In this document: positions 47,101 through 58,689 of the stretch, in pieces
Layout: each line of letters opens with the position of its first letter
How positions within the stretch are numbered: the stretch's first letter is position 1
Origin: Dugong dugon
Taxonomy: Eukaryota > Chordata > Mammalia > Sirenia > Dugongidae
Assembly (NCBI GenBank): GCA_030035585.1
Contig: CM057460.1
Span: 133,408,714 to 133,472,713, forward strand
Length of the DNA stretch: 64,000 nucleotides
Reading direction: 5' to 3'
Made by a program: the position numbers and the translations under genes
The notes under the pieces: model-generated
Seen by the model: the letters and a program-made list of their open reading frames with translations, nothing else
Told to the model about the DNA's origin: nothing
Databases searched by the model: none

Positions 47101-47588
47101 AAATATATGATATTTAAAGCCACTTTCTCCATTAATTTAGTAGCCCCATCACCATAGAAAGCAAATCAGAGTACATGAATAAAATTTTACTACCACTAAA
47201 ATAAAGCAGTTTTGCCATTTTCATGGGCTTGTACAATTCTTTCCTTTAAAAAGGTAAACGAAAAGATATGTTCTTAAAAAAGAAGAGAAATAATGAGATG
47301 CCAATATCCTCAGAATAAACTTAATCAGATTAATCAACTGACCTAATGTTTGAAGCTTCCATATTCTTAAAGCAGACATACAAAAAAACTTGTATTAAAT
47401 TTATTTGCTTTTGTTAAAATTAATTCAACCAGCTTGAAATTTTGAAGCATATATTGATATTCTGAAGAGTATTGATATTTGGCAGATATTGTAAATGACT
47501 GAATAAGCATCTCGTGAATGAGGCACTAAGACAGCGCTTCCATGACAGGCAGTCTCTCATCCTAACACTGATTCTTAATCACTTTGTC
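47101..47588. other. Unannotated AT-rich stretch
   Basis: No recognised element or gene. Confidence 0.35.
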
Positions 47589-47602
47589 CACTCCTCACTA
47601 AA

Positions 47603-47796
47603 CCAAAAACAAACAAACAAACAAACAAACCAAACACATTGCTGTCTTGTCAATTCTGATTCACAACTCATACAGACCCTATAGGACAGAGTAGAACTGC
47701 CCCATAGGGTTTCCAAGGAGCAGCTAGTGGATTAGAACTGTCGACATTTTTGGTTACCAGCTGAGCTTTTAAACCACTGCACCACCAGAGCTCCAC
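47603..47796 (-). mobile_element. AfroSINE with (AAAC)n tail
   Basis: An antisense SINE whose 3' tail (left end) has expanded into AAAC repeats at 47606-47633. Imperfect 14-base duplicates flank it: 'cactcctcactaaa' at 47589-47602 and 'cactcctcgctaga' at 47797-47810 (12 of 14). It has a head and body of the short form. Confidence 0.92.
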
Positions 47797-47810
47797 CACT
47801 CCTCGCTAGA

Positions 47811-48655
47811 GGGAAGCAAATAGATGCTAGGTTGTGTTGGGTGATAGTTAAGGTACATCCCTAAACATAGTTCCTTTGTCCAAGTAATTTATTATGGTTA
47901 CATTTATATTTAGAAATGTTTGTGTGATTGAACTGCCAAACATTTGTTCCTGTCTTCCTGACCAGCATCTTGTTTTCTGAAATGGATGATCCTCTATTGG
48001 CTTACAGTTATTAAGACATTACTGTCCACTACACACCTTTGAACCTGCAATTCTTGTCAAACATGTAATAATACAGCATCTTTGATCACTATCACTATAA
48101 CAAGACCTTAGGTAGAAGTAAATGTTCTATCAAACCAGAATACACTATTGATGCACGGTCAGGGACTATTGTCACTTGAGTAAAATAATATTTTTATTTC
48201 AGACTGGAATTTTCATTCCGGCTCTGAAATAGAGAAACCAGTTTGGCAGGCATATTTTCAAAAACCTTCCTCTATTATTTGAGTAGGTATGTTGACCTAT
48301 TTTTGTTTAATTCAGTATAAACTAGTCACTGTCGACCTATTTTTAATTCAGTATAGACTAGTCACTGTCCCCTCTTCAGCTAAAACTCAAAATGTATAAA
48401 ACTAAATTTGTGATTTTTCCCCAAATGAACTTCTACAGATAAATCTATTTATGTTGGTATATTTTTTGATAAGCAGGATTGAAAATTTGTAATTGCTTTT
48501 GACTCCCCCCCTTGCACTCCCAACACCTAATCAGTAATGAATTTTGTATATTAAAAAACACACACACATACACATTTGTTAAGCATCTGTTGTATACTGT
48601 GTGTTTAGGGTACAAAACTGAATAAGATCACACCTGCCCTTCAGAAACTCACACT
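47811..48655. other. Unannotated stretch with small duplications
   Basis: 'gacctatttttgtttaattcagtata' type sequence at about 48293-48319 is repeated imperfectly at 48334-48355, a local duplication with 'actagtcactgtc' following both. An AC-rich tract is at 48558-48574. No gene or named element seen. Confidence 0.45.
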
Positions 48656-48659
48656 GCTT

Positions 48660-49290
48660 GCATTTATCCGTTTTTCTATATTTCTTCTGCTGCTAAAACA
48701 ACCCTAACTAGCTTCCCTGCCTCCACTCTCTCACATCCGATTTATCTTAAACATTGCTGCCAGATTAACCACAGCAAATAATTCTTTGCATATGTTATAC
48801 CCATTCTCAAAAATTTGTAGGGATTCCACTTTTTATGCAGAATTATGTTATATATCTTTACCTGGTATTCAAGACACTCAACAAGATGTTCTTAATCTTG
48901 CTTTGAAGCTCTTCTGTCCACTCCCCCAAACCCTCTGTTCCATCCAAACTAGTCTAAACACGGTTCCCACACGAGCTGTATATAACTCTGCTATCAAGTC
49001 TTAGTTCACACTATTTCCCTTGCCTGGGATGTATATTTCCCTCCACCATATTTATCTAAGTTGAATAATACATACTTAAGAATATGCAATATTTATAACT
49101 TTAATGGTACCTTTTTTAAAAAGCTTTAGCCACTTATCAAATATAAACTATCTATTTAATTTTTAAGTATATATTCTATTTCTCCATTCAGGTTGTACAT
49201 GCCCTGAAATCAGGAACTTCTTGATGCATGTTTGTATACCTGGTGCCTGCAAAGCTTTCCACGAGCACTTCAAGAATGTATGGTGAAGCA
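48660..49290 (+). mobile_element. L2 LINE 3' region, sense
   Basis: In sense order: 'cccattctcaaaaatttgta', 'gtattcaagacactcaacaa', 'ttcccttgcctgggatg', then 'tgaaatcaggaacttcttga' and 'acctggtgcctgc'. This matches the C-terminal coding and terminal part of L2. The 72-codon frame at 48786-49004 is a remnant of its RT C-terminal region. Confidence 0.68.
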
Positions 49291-49355
49291 GCTTGCTGAT
49301 ATTGGAAGTGCCAGCACAATCTCTGAAGGTAGAAAATAATGACTGGAGTATCTAT

Positions 49356-49410
49356 GGTTGCTATGAGTCGGAATCAACTCGGTGGCAATGAGTTTGATTT
49401 GGTTTTATGT
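49356..49410 (+). mobile_element. AfroSINE tail fragment
   Basis: Only the sense 3' tail is present ('gttgctatgagtcggaatca' to 'gtttgatttggtttta'). A severely 5'-truncated insertion, as target-primed reverse transcription would give. Confidence 0.82.
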
Positions 49411-49640
49411 GGAATTCGTAAGAGAATTTTCAGAGTGCTCCAGAAGCTTCTGGTCAATAGATATTAAAGAAAATAAAAGTATTCTATTTTCTGGCAAAGT
49501 TCAATTATGTGTGGCTAGATCATTTTATGTGTTAGATTTCTATGTAGGTTCTTGAGGGTAGTAGATAAAATTTGCCTAATGCCATTTACTTAACCAAGGA
49601 GAAACTCTTTTCTCTTGAAGTTGTGTAGAGGAGAGGGATA

Positions 49641-49800
49641 ACCAAAAATCCACTGCCGTCGAGTCGATTCTGACTCATGGCGACCTTATAGGAGAAAGTA
49701 GAACTGTCTGATAGGGTTTCCAAGGAGCAGCTCATGGATGCAAACTGTTGACCTTTCAGTGAGCAGCCTGAACTCTTAATCACTGCACCACCAGGGCTCC
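49641..49800 (-). mobile_element. AfroSINE, short form
   Basis: A full antisense copy. The tail 'gccgtcgagtcgattctgac' keeps CpG sites, suggesting moderate youth. The head is 'ggagccctggtggtgcagtg' in complement at the right end. Confidence 0.93.
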
Positions 49801-51205
49801 AGGAGGAGGATAGGAGGAAGGAATTCTTTCATGTACAGTTTATTCTCTGTCACAGCTAAGCCCTGGGGTCTAGAAATGCAACTCTGATCAGTAATAGCAT
49901 CAATTTTATAACCCTCCTCCACATGTAGAACTTAATTACTTAGGATAGAACTTCTTTAAAAATCTATACTATACATTATTTTACCACAAATGAAATTTCC
50001 TATATTTCATATCTTATTTTTCTTTGTATAATTGAAGGCTTTAATTGAGTCCGGCTTAGAATTAATTATACAATGTAATCTTTGAATTTGATTCCTTACT
50101 GTAATTCCGTTATTATAGTCAGAATTGTAGAATTTGGAGCTTGGAAGGGACCTGATAAGTACAGATAGATAAAGAAACTGAGGCCAAGAGAGCTGGAGCC
50201 ATTTGCTGGAAGGTATGTTGTTAAGAATTGAAAGTATCAGTTCAAGATCTTGTCTCCTAACTCTCCAGTGCTTTTTCTACAACATCCAGAATATAAGGCA
50301 CCAATCACACTAATAGATGTCCATTGTAGGAAGTGAAATTAAGCAATACTATTCCCTAACTTTTCTCATAAGCAGCTCAAAAGACATATCTAACAACAAT
50401 TTCCAATTCAAATGTGAAAAGGATAATGCATATTTTCTAAAATTAACTTTGATGATTAGAATTCTAGTATTGATTTATTTGAATGGTAAGGAGAAGCCTC
50501 TGGTCCATCCTCTCTCTGTCTCTCTCTCAATCTCTCCCTAAGTAATTCTAGAATAAACATTTCAGAAATTAATGCTAAAGTAAGTTTTGAAAAGACAAGT
50601 AAAAGCTCTTCATAGAAGTTCAGTGTGAATTTGTTGGTGAAGGATAAAATCTCCAGATTTTTAGATCTGAATTTCAAAGCCCCCTTTAAGCTTTAATTTA
50701 ATGCCATACAGTTGTCCAAGACAATTTGGGGGAAAACCACTATCAAAGAAAGGAGACAGTGGTTTATCGTAAAGGTGATATATTTTTCCTTCTCTTCCTA
50801 AACTCTGAGATCAAACTTGAGATCAAATAGGAAAAAAGAAGGGCAAATGTAGCTTTTTTTCTATCTCATGGATCCCTTAGCGTCAGTGATTCTGCAGCTC
50901 TAACACCTCCTTCCCCTCCCCACTCCTGCACTCTACACAGAACTGTGAATGGATAGGTCCAAACGACTTTCATGGTGGGGTATACAGAGGACCTCAGTTC
51001 TAGCTTTGAATTGGCCAATAACTTGACCACTGTGTATCTTCAACTTGCTTCAGATTTCTTTTCTATACAATGTAGACTTGGATAAGTTAATTTTAAGATA
51101 CCTTCCAGATCTAAAATTCAGAAATCCTCAGAAATTTTTCACATGTACACAGCATGTATTCACCCAATTAAGGCTTTTACAAAACTAGTTTCTAAATTTA
51201 ACCAA
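49801..51205. other. Unannotated region, possible ancient repeat near 50120-50270
   Basis: 'gagcttggaagggacctgat' and 'aaagaaactgaggccaagag' resemble an ancient L2/MIR-like repeat in sense orientation. The rest is unrecognised. A (TC)n tract lies at 50512-50536. Confidence 0.35.
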
Positions 51206-51224
51206 ATAAAACCTGTTTAATAAT

Positions 51225-51388
51225 GGAGCTCTGGTGGCACAGTGGTTAAGAGTTCAGCTGTTAATCAAAAGGTCAGCAGTTCGAATCTACCAGCCACTCC
51301 TTGAAAACCATATGGGGCAGTTCTGCTCTGTCCTATAAGGTCTCTATGAGTCAGAATTGACTCGACAGCAACAGGTTTGGTTTATGGT
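51225..51388 (+). mobile_element. AfroSINE, short form, with target duplication
   Basis: A sense copy with intact A-box-like ('ggtggcacagtgg') and B-box ('agttcgaatc') promoter elements, body and RTE-like tail 'gactcgacagcaacaggttt'. 'gtttaataat' at 51215-51224 recurs at 51387-51396 as a 10-base target duplication, running into an (AAT)n tract at 51390-51415. Confidence 0.95.
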
Positions 51389-51430
51389 TTAATAATAATA
51401 ATAACCATAACAATAATAATGATATTAATT

Positions 51431-51610
51431 GGTAGAATGTTTAATATGTGCCAAATTTTTCTAAGAATTTTACATGAATTGACTTATTAAAATCTCACAA
51501 GATCACATAAGGTAGATTCTGTTATCAAATCCATTTTATACATAGGGATTCTGAAGCCCCGAGGTTAATAAACCTGCTCAAGGGTACACAGGACCTTCTA
51601 TCCCTAAATA
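51431..51610 (-). mobile_element. MIR-type ancient SINE, antisense
   Basis: 'taatatgtgccaaatttttc' followed by 'ttacatgaattgacttatta', 'ccattttatacatagggatt' and 'aacctgctcaagggtacaca' is the complement of the MIR 3' half and core. Diverged. Confidence 0.68.
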
Positions 51611-52220
51611 TCTGCCTATAACACCTTTGTTTTTATCTACCATGCTATCCTCCCTATTGTTCTCTCAGAACAGTAGGTCCCATTTCTATGTGAGTATTTG
51701 GCTTATATCTGTAAAAATGGAGAACAGAGTAAAACTTCATCATTCTTTAGTCCTCGAATATCCAGAAAATGTTGCAAATTCCTGGATCTAATTGCCCCCC
51801 AAAATCCTTAATAATAATATAAGATTATAGCAGATTTGTAAATTTATACAATCTCCATTTTAAACTATCTATAATTTTAATAACATAATATATATTAATA
51901 CTTTTTCTTGAATGTTTATTTAACAGATGGTGCCCTTTCATTAGCCTCCCTCATTTGCTGTTCTTCTGTCACCAGTTATATTGTAATTTCCCAGACTCAC
52001 TTTTCTCCTATGCCATGATTCGTCAAGTTTTAAGACAGACACTCAATTCACCAAATATTCTTCTCTTCATAGTATTTAATCCGATATATGGAAACAGTAC
52101 CAACAGTGAAAAACAAATGACAATCAGGAAATTGTTTCTGTGTCTTGTATCAAAGGCTTTGATAGAAGTGATAGAGTACAGAATTCATAGTATGACTGAC
52201 GATCCACCAGCTTTTAATTA
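51611..52220. other. Unannotated stretch
   Basis: No repeat recognised. An 88-codon frame at 51955-52221 has no motif. The 5' target-duplication copy of the next L1 begins at 52223. Confidence 0.35.
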
Positions 52221-52237
52221 AAAGAGAAAAGATGTAA

Positions 52238-53672
52238 GAGACCTGCATAAGTGGAAAAATATACCTTGCTCATGGATAGGTAGACTCAACATAGTGAAAA
52301 TGCCAATTCTACCCAAAGCAATCTACAGATACAATGCAATCCCCATCCAAATTCCAGCCCCGTTTTTTAGTGAGATGGAGAAAAAAATCACCAACTTCAT
52401 ATGGAAAGGGAAGAGGCCCCGGATAAATAAAGCACTACTCAAGAAGAACAAGTGGGAGGCCTTACACTACCTGATTTTAGGACCTATTATACTGCCACGG
52501 TAGTCAAGACAGCCTGGTACTGGTAAAATAACAGATACATAGACCAATGGAACAGAGTCGAGAATCCAGATATAAGCTCATCCACCTATGAGCAGCTAAT
52601 ATTTGACAAAGGCCCAAAGTCCATTAATTGGGGAAAAGACAGTCTCTTCAACAAATGGTACTGGCATAATTGGATATCTATATGCAAAAAACTGAAACAA
52701 GAGCCATATCTCACACCATGTATAAAAACTAACTCAAAATGGATCAAAGACTTAAATATAAAATCGAAAATGATAAAGATAATGGAAGAAAAAATACGGA
52801 CAATGCTAGGAGCCCTAATACATGGCATAAACACAATACAAACCATAAGTAACAATGCACAAGCACCAGAAGAGAGACTAGATAAATGGGAGCTCCTAAA
52901 AATCAAACACTTATGCTCATCCAAAGACTTCGCCAAAAGAGTGAAAAGGCAACCTACAGACTGGGAAAAAATTTTTGGCTACAACAAATCCAATCAGTGT
53001 TTAATCTCTAAAATCTACAAGATACTCCAAAACCGCAACAGCAAAAAGACAAATATCCCAATTAAAAAATGGGCAAAGGATATGAACAGGCACTTCACCA
53101 AAGAAGATATTCAGGCAGCTAACAGACACAGGAAGAAATGCTCACGACCATTAGCCATCAGAGAAATGCAGATCAAAACTACAATGAGATATCATCTCAC
53201 CCCAACAAGGCTAGCATTAATCCATAAAACACAAAATAACAAATGCTGGAGAGGTTGTGGAGAGACTGGAACACTTATACACTATTGGTGGGAATGTAAA
53301 ATGGTACTACCACTTTGGAAATCGATTTGGCGCTTCCTTAAAAAGCTAGAAATAGAAGTACCATACGATCCAGCTATCCCGCTCCTTGGAATATATCCTA
53401 GAGAAACAAGAGCCATCACATGAATAGATATATGCACAGCCATGTTCATCGCAGCATTGTTCACAATAGCCAAAGGATGGAAGCAACCTAAGTGCCCATC
53501 GATGGACGAATGGATAAACAAACTATGGTATGTCCGCACAATGGAATACTATACAACGATAAAGAACAATGATGAAGCTGTGAAACATCGTATAACTTGG
53601 TGGAAGCTAGAACTTATGCTAAGTGAATTTAGTCAGGCACAGGACAAATACTGTATAAGACCACTATTATAA
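52238..53672 (+). pseudogene. L1 ORF2 C-terminal remnant
   Basis: Translation shows '[20 protein letters not shown]' near the start (frame 52294-52503), then a frameshift by about 52500. A long frame at 52770-53423 carries the Cys-rich C-terminal motif '[18 protein letters not shown]' (about 53244-53297) and '[13 protein letters not shown]'. An in-frame TGA at 53421-53423, probably from a CGA CpG change, splits off the last part, which continues in the same frame to 53672. Endonuclease and catalytic RT motifs are absent through 5' truncation. The protein is inactive. Confidence 0.92.
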
Positions 53673-54673
53673 GAACTCAAGAAAAGGTTTAAACACAGAA
53701 GAAAACATTCTTTGATGGTTACGGGGGTGGGGAGGGAAGGTGAGGGTTATTCACTAACTAGATAGTACATAAGAATCATCTTAGGTGAAGGGAAGGACAG
53801 CACACACTACAGGGAAAGCCAGCACAACTAGACTAAACCAAAGCTAAGAAGTTTCCTCGATACAATCAAACACTTCAAGGGACAGAGTAGCAGGGGTGGG
53901 AGTCAGGGAACCATGCTTTCAGGGGACATCTATGTCAATTGGCATAACACACCTTATTAAGAAAATGTTCTGTATCCTACTTTGGTGAGTGGCGTCTGGG
54001 GTCTTAAAAGCTTGCAAGCGGCCATCTAAGATGCATTAATTGGTCCCAGCCACTTGGAGTAAAGGAGAATGAAGAACACCAAAGACACAAGGAAAGTATT
54101 GGCACAAGAGAGAGAATGGGCCACATAAACCAGAGACTTCATCAGCCTGAGACCAGAAGAACTAGATGGTGCCCGGCTACCACCAATGTACGTCCTGACA
54201 GGGAACACAACAGAGAGTCCCTGATGGAGCAGTAGAACGATGGGATGCAGAACTCAAACACTAGTAAGAAGACCAGACTTAATTGTCTGACTAAGACTGG
54301 AGGCGCCCCAGAAAGCATGGCTCCTGGTCTCTCCATCACCCCAGAACTAAAACAATTTCTGAGTCCAACGCCTCAGACAGCGATCGGACTGGACTGTGGG
54401 ACATAAAGTCATACTCATGAAGAATGTGCCTCTTAGACAAGTAGATATAAGAGACCAAAGGGGCGGCTTCTGTCCAGAAGTTACAGGGGAATGCAGAGAG
54501 AGTTAGGAGCTGGTTGAATGTTCATGGGGAATCAGGGGTGGAGGGGAGGAGTGTGCTGTTGCAGAATGGGGTGAGCAGTTGGGGTCTTATAACAATGTAT
54601 GTTAAAAAAAAAATTCTGTATGGGAGACTAACTTGAAATGTAAACTTCATTTAATTACATAATTAAAAAAAAA

Positions 54674-54746
54674 TACTTAGAATCAAATGATAATGAAAAC
54701 GCAACATACCAAAACCTGTGGGATGCAGCAAAAGCATTGCTAAAAG
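54674..54746 (+). mobile_element. L1 ORF2 fragment carried as 3' transduced sequence
   Basis: The 73 bases read in sense as '..NENATYQNLWDAAKA..', the linker between endonuclease and RT of L1 ORF2. This part lies far upstream of the C-terminal region in a normal element, so it is out of order here. It sits between the L1 poly(A) and a second A-run inside the same target duplication. Confidence 0.8.
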
Positions 54747-54779
54747 AAAAAAAAAAAGAGAGAGAGAGAAAAGATGTAA

Positions 54780-55150
54780 TAAATAGAACTGATAAATCTA
54801 AGTCAGTGTAGAATAGCATTTTACGGTCTCTGAGGCAGCCTTAATTTTTTTTAAGCTTATTCATGATTTATGTTTTGAGAAAGTGGGGATTTCATTAAAA
54901 ATAATTGAGTTCAATGGTGTTTCTGCATATACAGAAATTTTGTGATGGTTATCAAGCTCTTACTATGGGATCTAGTATGCCAGACATAGAATTCCCCTTA
55001 GAATGTCTTGGGTTATGTTCATCTGTCAACTGCCTACTCTCAATACATTGCAGAATATTCAAACTTCTCTACAGCCTCGTCTACATGAGGAGGTACCCAG
55101 AAGGGACTCAAAGAAGATGTGGCAGTGGATTGAGGTATTCTTTCTTCCCA
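54780..55150. other. Unannotated stretch
   Basis: No recognised element or gene. Confidence 0.35.
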
Positions 55151-55151
55151 C

Positions 55152-55385
55152 TAATGACAATAACCAACATTATGAGCACTTACTATATGCAGAGAACTGG
55201 CTAATTCCTTCTCATTTAAAATCTCATTTAATTCTCAAAGCAGCCCTATAAGGCTATTTTAACTCTACATAAAGAAAACAGATACAATGAAGTAAAGTAA
55301 CTTACCCAACTAAGAAGTACTGGAGCTCATATTGTAAGCCTATTGTTGTCTGATTTTAGAGTCTGTGCATTACTAACCCAGCTAT
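55152..55385 (-). mobile_element. MIR-type ancient SINE, antisense
   Basis: 'gagcacttactatatgcaga', 'aaatctcatttaattctcaa', 'gaagtaaagtaacttaccca' and 'gtctgtgcattactaaccc' follow the order of a complete antisense MIR from 3' end to tRNA-like head. Confidence 0.75.
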
Positions 55386-57180
55386 AGACCCTATATGTCC
55401 TTCCTGCTGGCCTACAGCAATAGAAAGTGGACACAACCAGTCTGTGGTACATCTTTAATTAGGTCACCAAACTACCCATCTATGTACTCAATGTTTAGAG
55501 GTGAAAGGAAAGACATGGGAGTGAGAAATCAGGGATCCAAGGAGACTTGGAGAGGTAAGGATTCTGTGGTGCGGGAAAAATAGAGACCTATAACAGGGGA
55601 GTCTTTCCTAAAATTCCAGAGTGAAGATTCCAGGCCTTCTGACTTCCTTTGGCCTCATCATGCTAGTGTCTGAGCAAACAAGTATAATAACGTAAGCTCC
55701 TGGGTCCCAGTCCTATATCGGGAGTCATAGAATAGTTAACGCCTCAGTCCTTTCCTAAAAGCTTTAGGCAGAAGATGTCCCCATGAGTTTGCTTCCATGA
55801 TCTCACTGAGGCAGCTTCAATAAGGTCAGAATTTTCGGCATTTGTAGAGGATACAAACATGTTTTTTCAGCAACTCTACTCAAAAATAGGAAGCAGCACC
55901 CCTGATCAGGAGCCTACTAGAAGCCACTCTCCAGCTTCACCCCATCCTTCTTCCTCTACCACCCCAGTAGGTCACTTGCCTTGAACAATCTTATCTCGTT
56001 AGAGATAGTTCACATGATTTATTGACTTCATAACCAAGAAACGAGGTTCAGACATCAAACTATTAATATGCACAAGTATATTACACTAAAGCTATATCTC
56101 AAAAACAATACACTTAAATGGAATTAAAATCGCCATCATGTTAGCTAAACACAAACTAAACAAATAAAAAGAACAGTTTTGTGTGTATGTGTGTGTGGGA
56201 GTAGAAGACATTGCTAAAGAGCTACCAAAGAAATGGCTTATAACCTATTTTAGAAAACCATGTATCAAGTATAAATGAATTCACAGGGATGCTATTTAAC
56301 ACTGGTACTGAAATGAAAGGCAAGTACAAGAGAGCTCAGTTAAGAATTGGAGCCAAAAGATTATATTCAATTTTTTTCTCACGCAAGACATAATTTAACT
56401 TTTTATTATGTAAAACTATCAGTTCAATTTTATAATGCAGAAAAATTGCTTGGCACAATTCAAAAATTACATTGACTATTTTCTGTAAAAAATACAATTT
56501 TATTTTGAAATACACTCAAACTTGTACAAATTGTAATTGGTTTTCTGAAATTGGCCGGTGTCCAAATGAGCTTTATTCCTGTATACAGCCCAATACCACT
56601 GATGCACCACAAAAAATACCATCTCCCTCTGGTCCTACAGCTCAAGGGATTTTCCAGCTCCACCTGCCACTCCTGTTTATTCTCACTCCCGTCTGGCTTC
56701 CAGTTTTTCAATTTTAACAATTTCCCCAAATTGTTAAAACCTGTGCAGAATCTGTCACTTTTCTAGGCCACTTTGTACTAACAGCCCGGTTGGCCAGTCT
56801 GCTGAGCTGGCTTCAGCCTCCCCCAGCATGCCTCCAGGATTCCTTGCGTTCGTTGCTTTACACACTGCCCCTAACAGAAAAGTCCTTCCCTTCCCACATA
56901 GTTCCCTAGTTAGTCTCCATTCTCAAGCCTGATTCAGTGCCCCACAGGATGAGAGGGGAACCGAAGTGATGAGCAGATGCTAGTGCAATAAAGGTTGCAA
57001 TTTCCCTATTCTTTTCATAGATTTTTGAAAAAATAAGTAAAAATCTAATTAAAGATACAGAAGTATTATTTGTATATTAAAAATATTGAAAAGAACATAA
57101 AATCTGATTCCAAATAAACTGTAGACTACAGTCACTCAACAGATTAGGTCATAGAATTGACATGTTTGGAAGATTGTTTT
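55386..57180. other. Unannotated region, partly GC-richer
   Basis: No transposon recognised. 56560-56970 is less AT-rich than its surroundings, with overlapping frames of about 70-90 codons on both strands (for example 56472-56717 and 56460-56729). None has a known domain. Confidence 0.4.
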
Positions 57181-57184
57181 AAAA

Positions 57185-57215
<31 letters not shown>

Positions 57216-57216
57216 A
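57181..57216. repeat. (AAAT)n microsatellite
   Basis: About eight uninterrupted AAAT/TAAA units. Confidence 0.92.
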
Positions 57217-57283
57217 GTACCCTATGTGTGTTCATTCACTCTCCACACAAATTATTGTACACACTGATATAAATGTATTATAA

Positions 57284-57490
57284 AAACCAAACCAGTTGCC
57301 ATCAAGTCGATTCTGACTTACGGCAACCACATGTGTCAGAAGACAACTGTGTTCCATAGGGTTTTCAAGGCTGTGAACTTTTGGAAGCAGATCACCAAGC
57401 CTTTCTTCCAAAGTACATCTGGGTGGGTTTGAACCCAAAACTTTGGGTTAGTAGTCAAGTACTTAATTGTTTGTGCCAGCCAGGGACTCC
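57284..57490 (-). mobile_element. AfroSINE, older subfamily, with perfect target duplication
   Basis: Antisense copy of the subfamily also seen at 26319-26510 ('ccacatgtgtcagaagacaa', 'gggttttcaaggctgtgaac', 'tctgggtgggtttgaaccc'). The 14-mer 'taaatgtattataa' at 57270-57283 recurs exactly at 57491-57504. Confidence 0.93.
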
Positions 57491-57602
57491 TAAATGTATT
57501 ATAACAGCTTTGAAAGCAGTGCTTGGCCTGAAACTCTTTTATCACAAACCTTCTCAGGATCCAATGCATACAAAACAAATTGCAAGATTAAGTCACTTAG
57601 AG

Positions 57603-58040
57603 CAAAGCTGCCCAATAGAAATACAATGTGAGCCACATATGCAATTTTAAATTTTCTAGTATCTACATTAAAAATGGAGCCCTGGTGGCACAGTGGTTAA
57701 GAACTACAGCTGTTAACCAAAAGGTCGGCAGTTCAAATTCACCAGCTGCTCCTTGGAAACCCTTATGGGGCAGTTCTACTCTTTTAATATAATTAAAAGA
57801 TATAGATGAAATTAATTTTAAAAGTATATTTTATTTGACCCAATATATCCAAAATATTATCATTTTAACACATAATGTAAGAAATTATTGAGATAATTTA
57901 TATTCCTTTTTTTTTTCTTTAACTGAGTCTTTGAAATTTGGTTTGTATTTTACACTTACAGCACAGCTCAGTTTGGACTAGCCATATTTCAAATTCTCAA
58001 TAGCCACACATGCCTACGGGCTACCATATTGATAGAACTG
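57603..58040 (+). mobile_element. hAT-type non-autonomous DNA transposon split by a SINE
   Basis: The ends 'caaagctgcccaata' (57603) and 'tattgatagaactg' (to 58040) are imperfect inverted repeats. 8-mers 'acttagag' (57595-57602) and 'ccttagag' (58041-58048) match at 7 of 8 positions, the duplication size of hAT elements. It carries no transposase. An AfroSINE interrupts it at 57675-57783. Strand is arbitrary. Confidence 0.75.
57675..57783 (+). mobile_element. AfroSINE, 3'-truncated, nested in hAT element
   Basis: The head and body run from 'ggagccctggtggcacagtg' to 'tatggggcagttctactct', then stop without the RTE-like tail. The host hAT sequence resumes immediately. This is the same kind of truncation as at 41916-42030. 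Confidence 0.92.
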
Positions 58041-58048
58041 CCTTAGAG

Positions 58049-58685
58049 GAACAGATACTTGCTATCAATTTTGTATTAAAAATGTCTGTAATTAAAATTT
58101 ACTCTTAAAATAAGACAAATAATTCATGTCTATAAATGTCTCAAAATAATTTAAAAAGGTTCTAATTCTCACCAAAAACATGTCCTCATTTTATTTACTC
58201 AGTTATTCAGTATCAACCTGAAATCACAAGCTATAGTTTGAATTCTTATTGCTGCCACATATTATTTGTGATGCTCATGTTCTAGGCATCCATCTGACAG
58301 GATGTTCCATATAAAGCTGTCCCAGCCCTCACTATGGAAACACAGTCCTGGGACTAGGGACAGCAAGTTACTTGAAGAGTACATGCATTGAAAAGAACAT
58401 ATAACAAAAAAGCATTAGAAATAGTGTATTTTCAGTTTCAGGAATGACATAACATTTTCATGAATTCTTGTTTCCTTGATTAACTTTCTATGCTCTCTTC
58501 TCTCCATAGCTCTAAGTTACTCTACAAATTTAATGAGAATTGTTCTCATCACAAGGTCATTCTAAGTAGAAAAACCCTTTATATATATATATTTTTAAGG
58601 TAATTTTAGAAAACATTTAAATCTATAGGAAAAAATGGTAACATCTTTTATTTAAAAAAGCCAAAAACTTAATACCAAAAATGTT
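58049..58685. other. Unannotated stretch
   Basis: Short (TA)n at 58579-58592. No other element recognised. Confidence 0.35.
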
Positions 58686-58689
58686 CTTG

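Larger units (their letters stand above)
52238..54764 (+). mobile_element. L1 LINE, 5'-truncated, with apparent 3' transduction
   Basis: The insertion is bounded by a perfect 15-base duplication 'agagaaaagatgtaa' at 52223-52237 and 54765-54779. It starts within L1 ORF2, includes about 1 kb of 3'UTR after the stop at 53670-53672, and reaches a first A-rich end at about 54664-54672. A further 74 bases follow before a second A-run (54747-54757) and a GA tract. Those 74 bases are themselves an L1 ORF2 fragment, so read-through transcription past the first poly(A) is the simplest explanation. Confidence 0.92.

Noticed and set aside
47606..47633. AAAC repeat considered as an independent microsatellite
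   Set aside because: It is the expanded tail of the antisense AfroSINE and lies inside its target duplicates.
52586..52936. 116-codon minus-strand frame
   Set aside because: It is the reverse complement of L1 ORF2 coding sequence, so a shadow frame.
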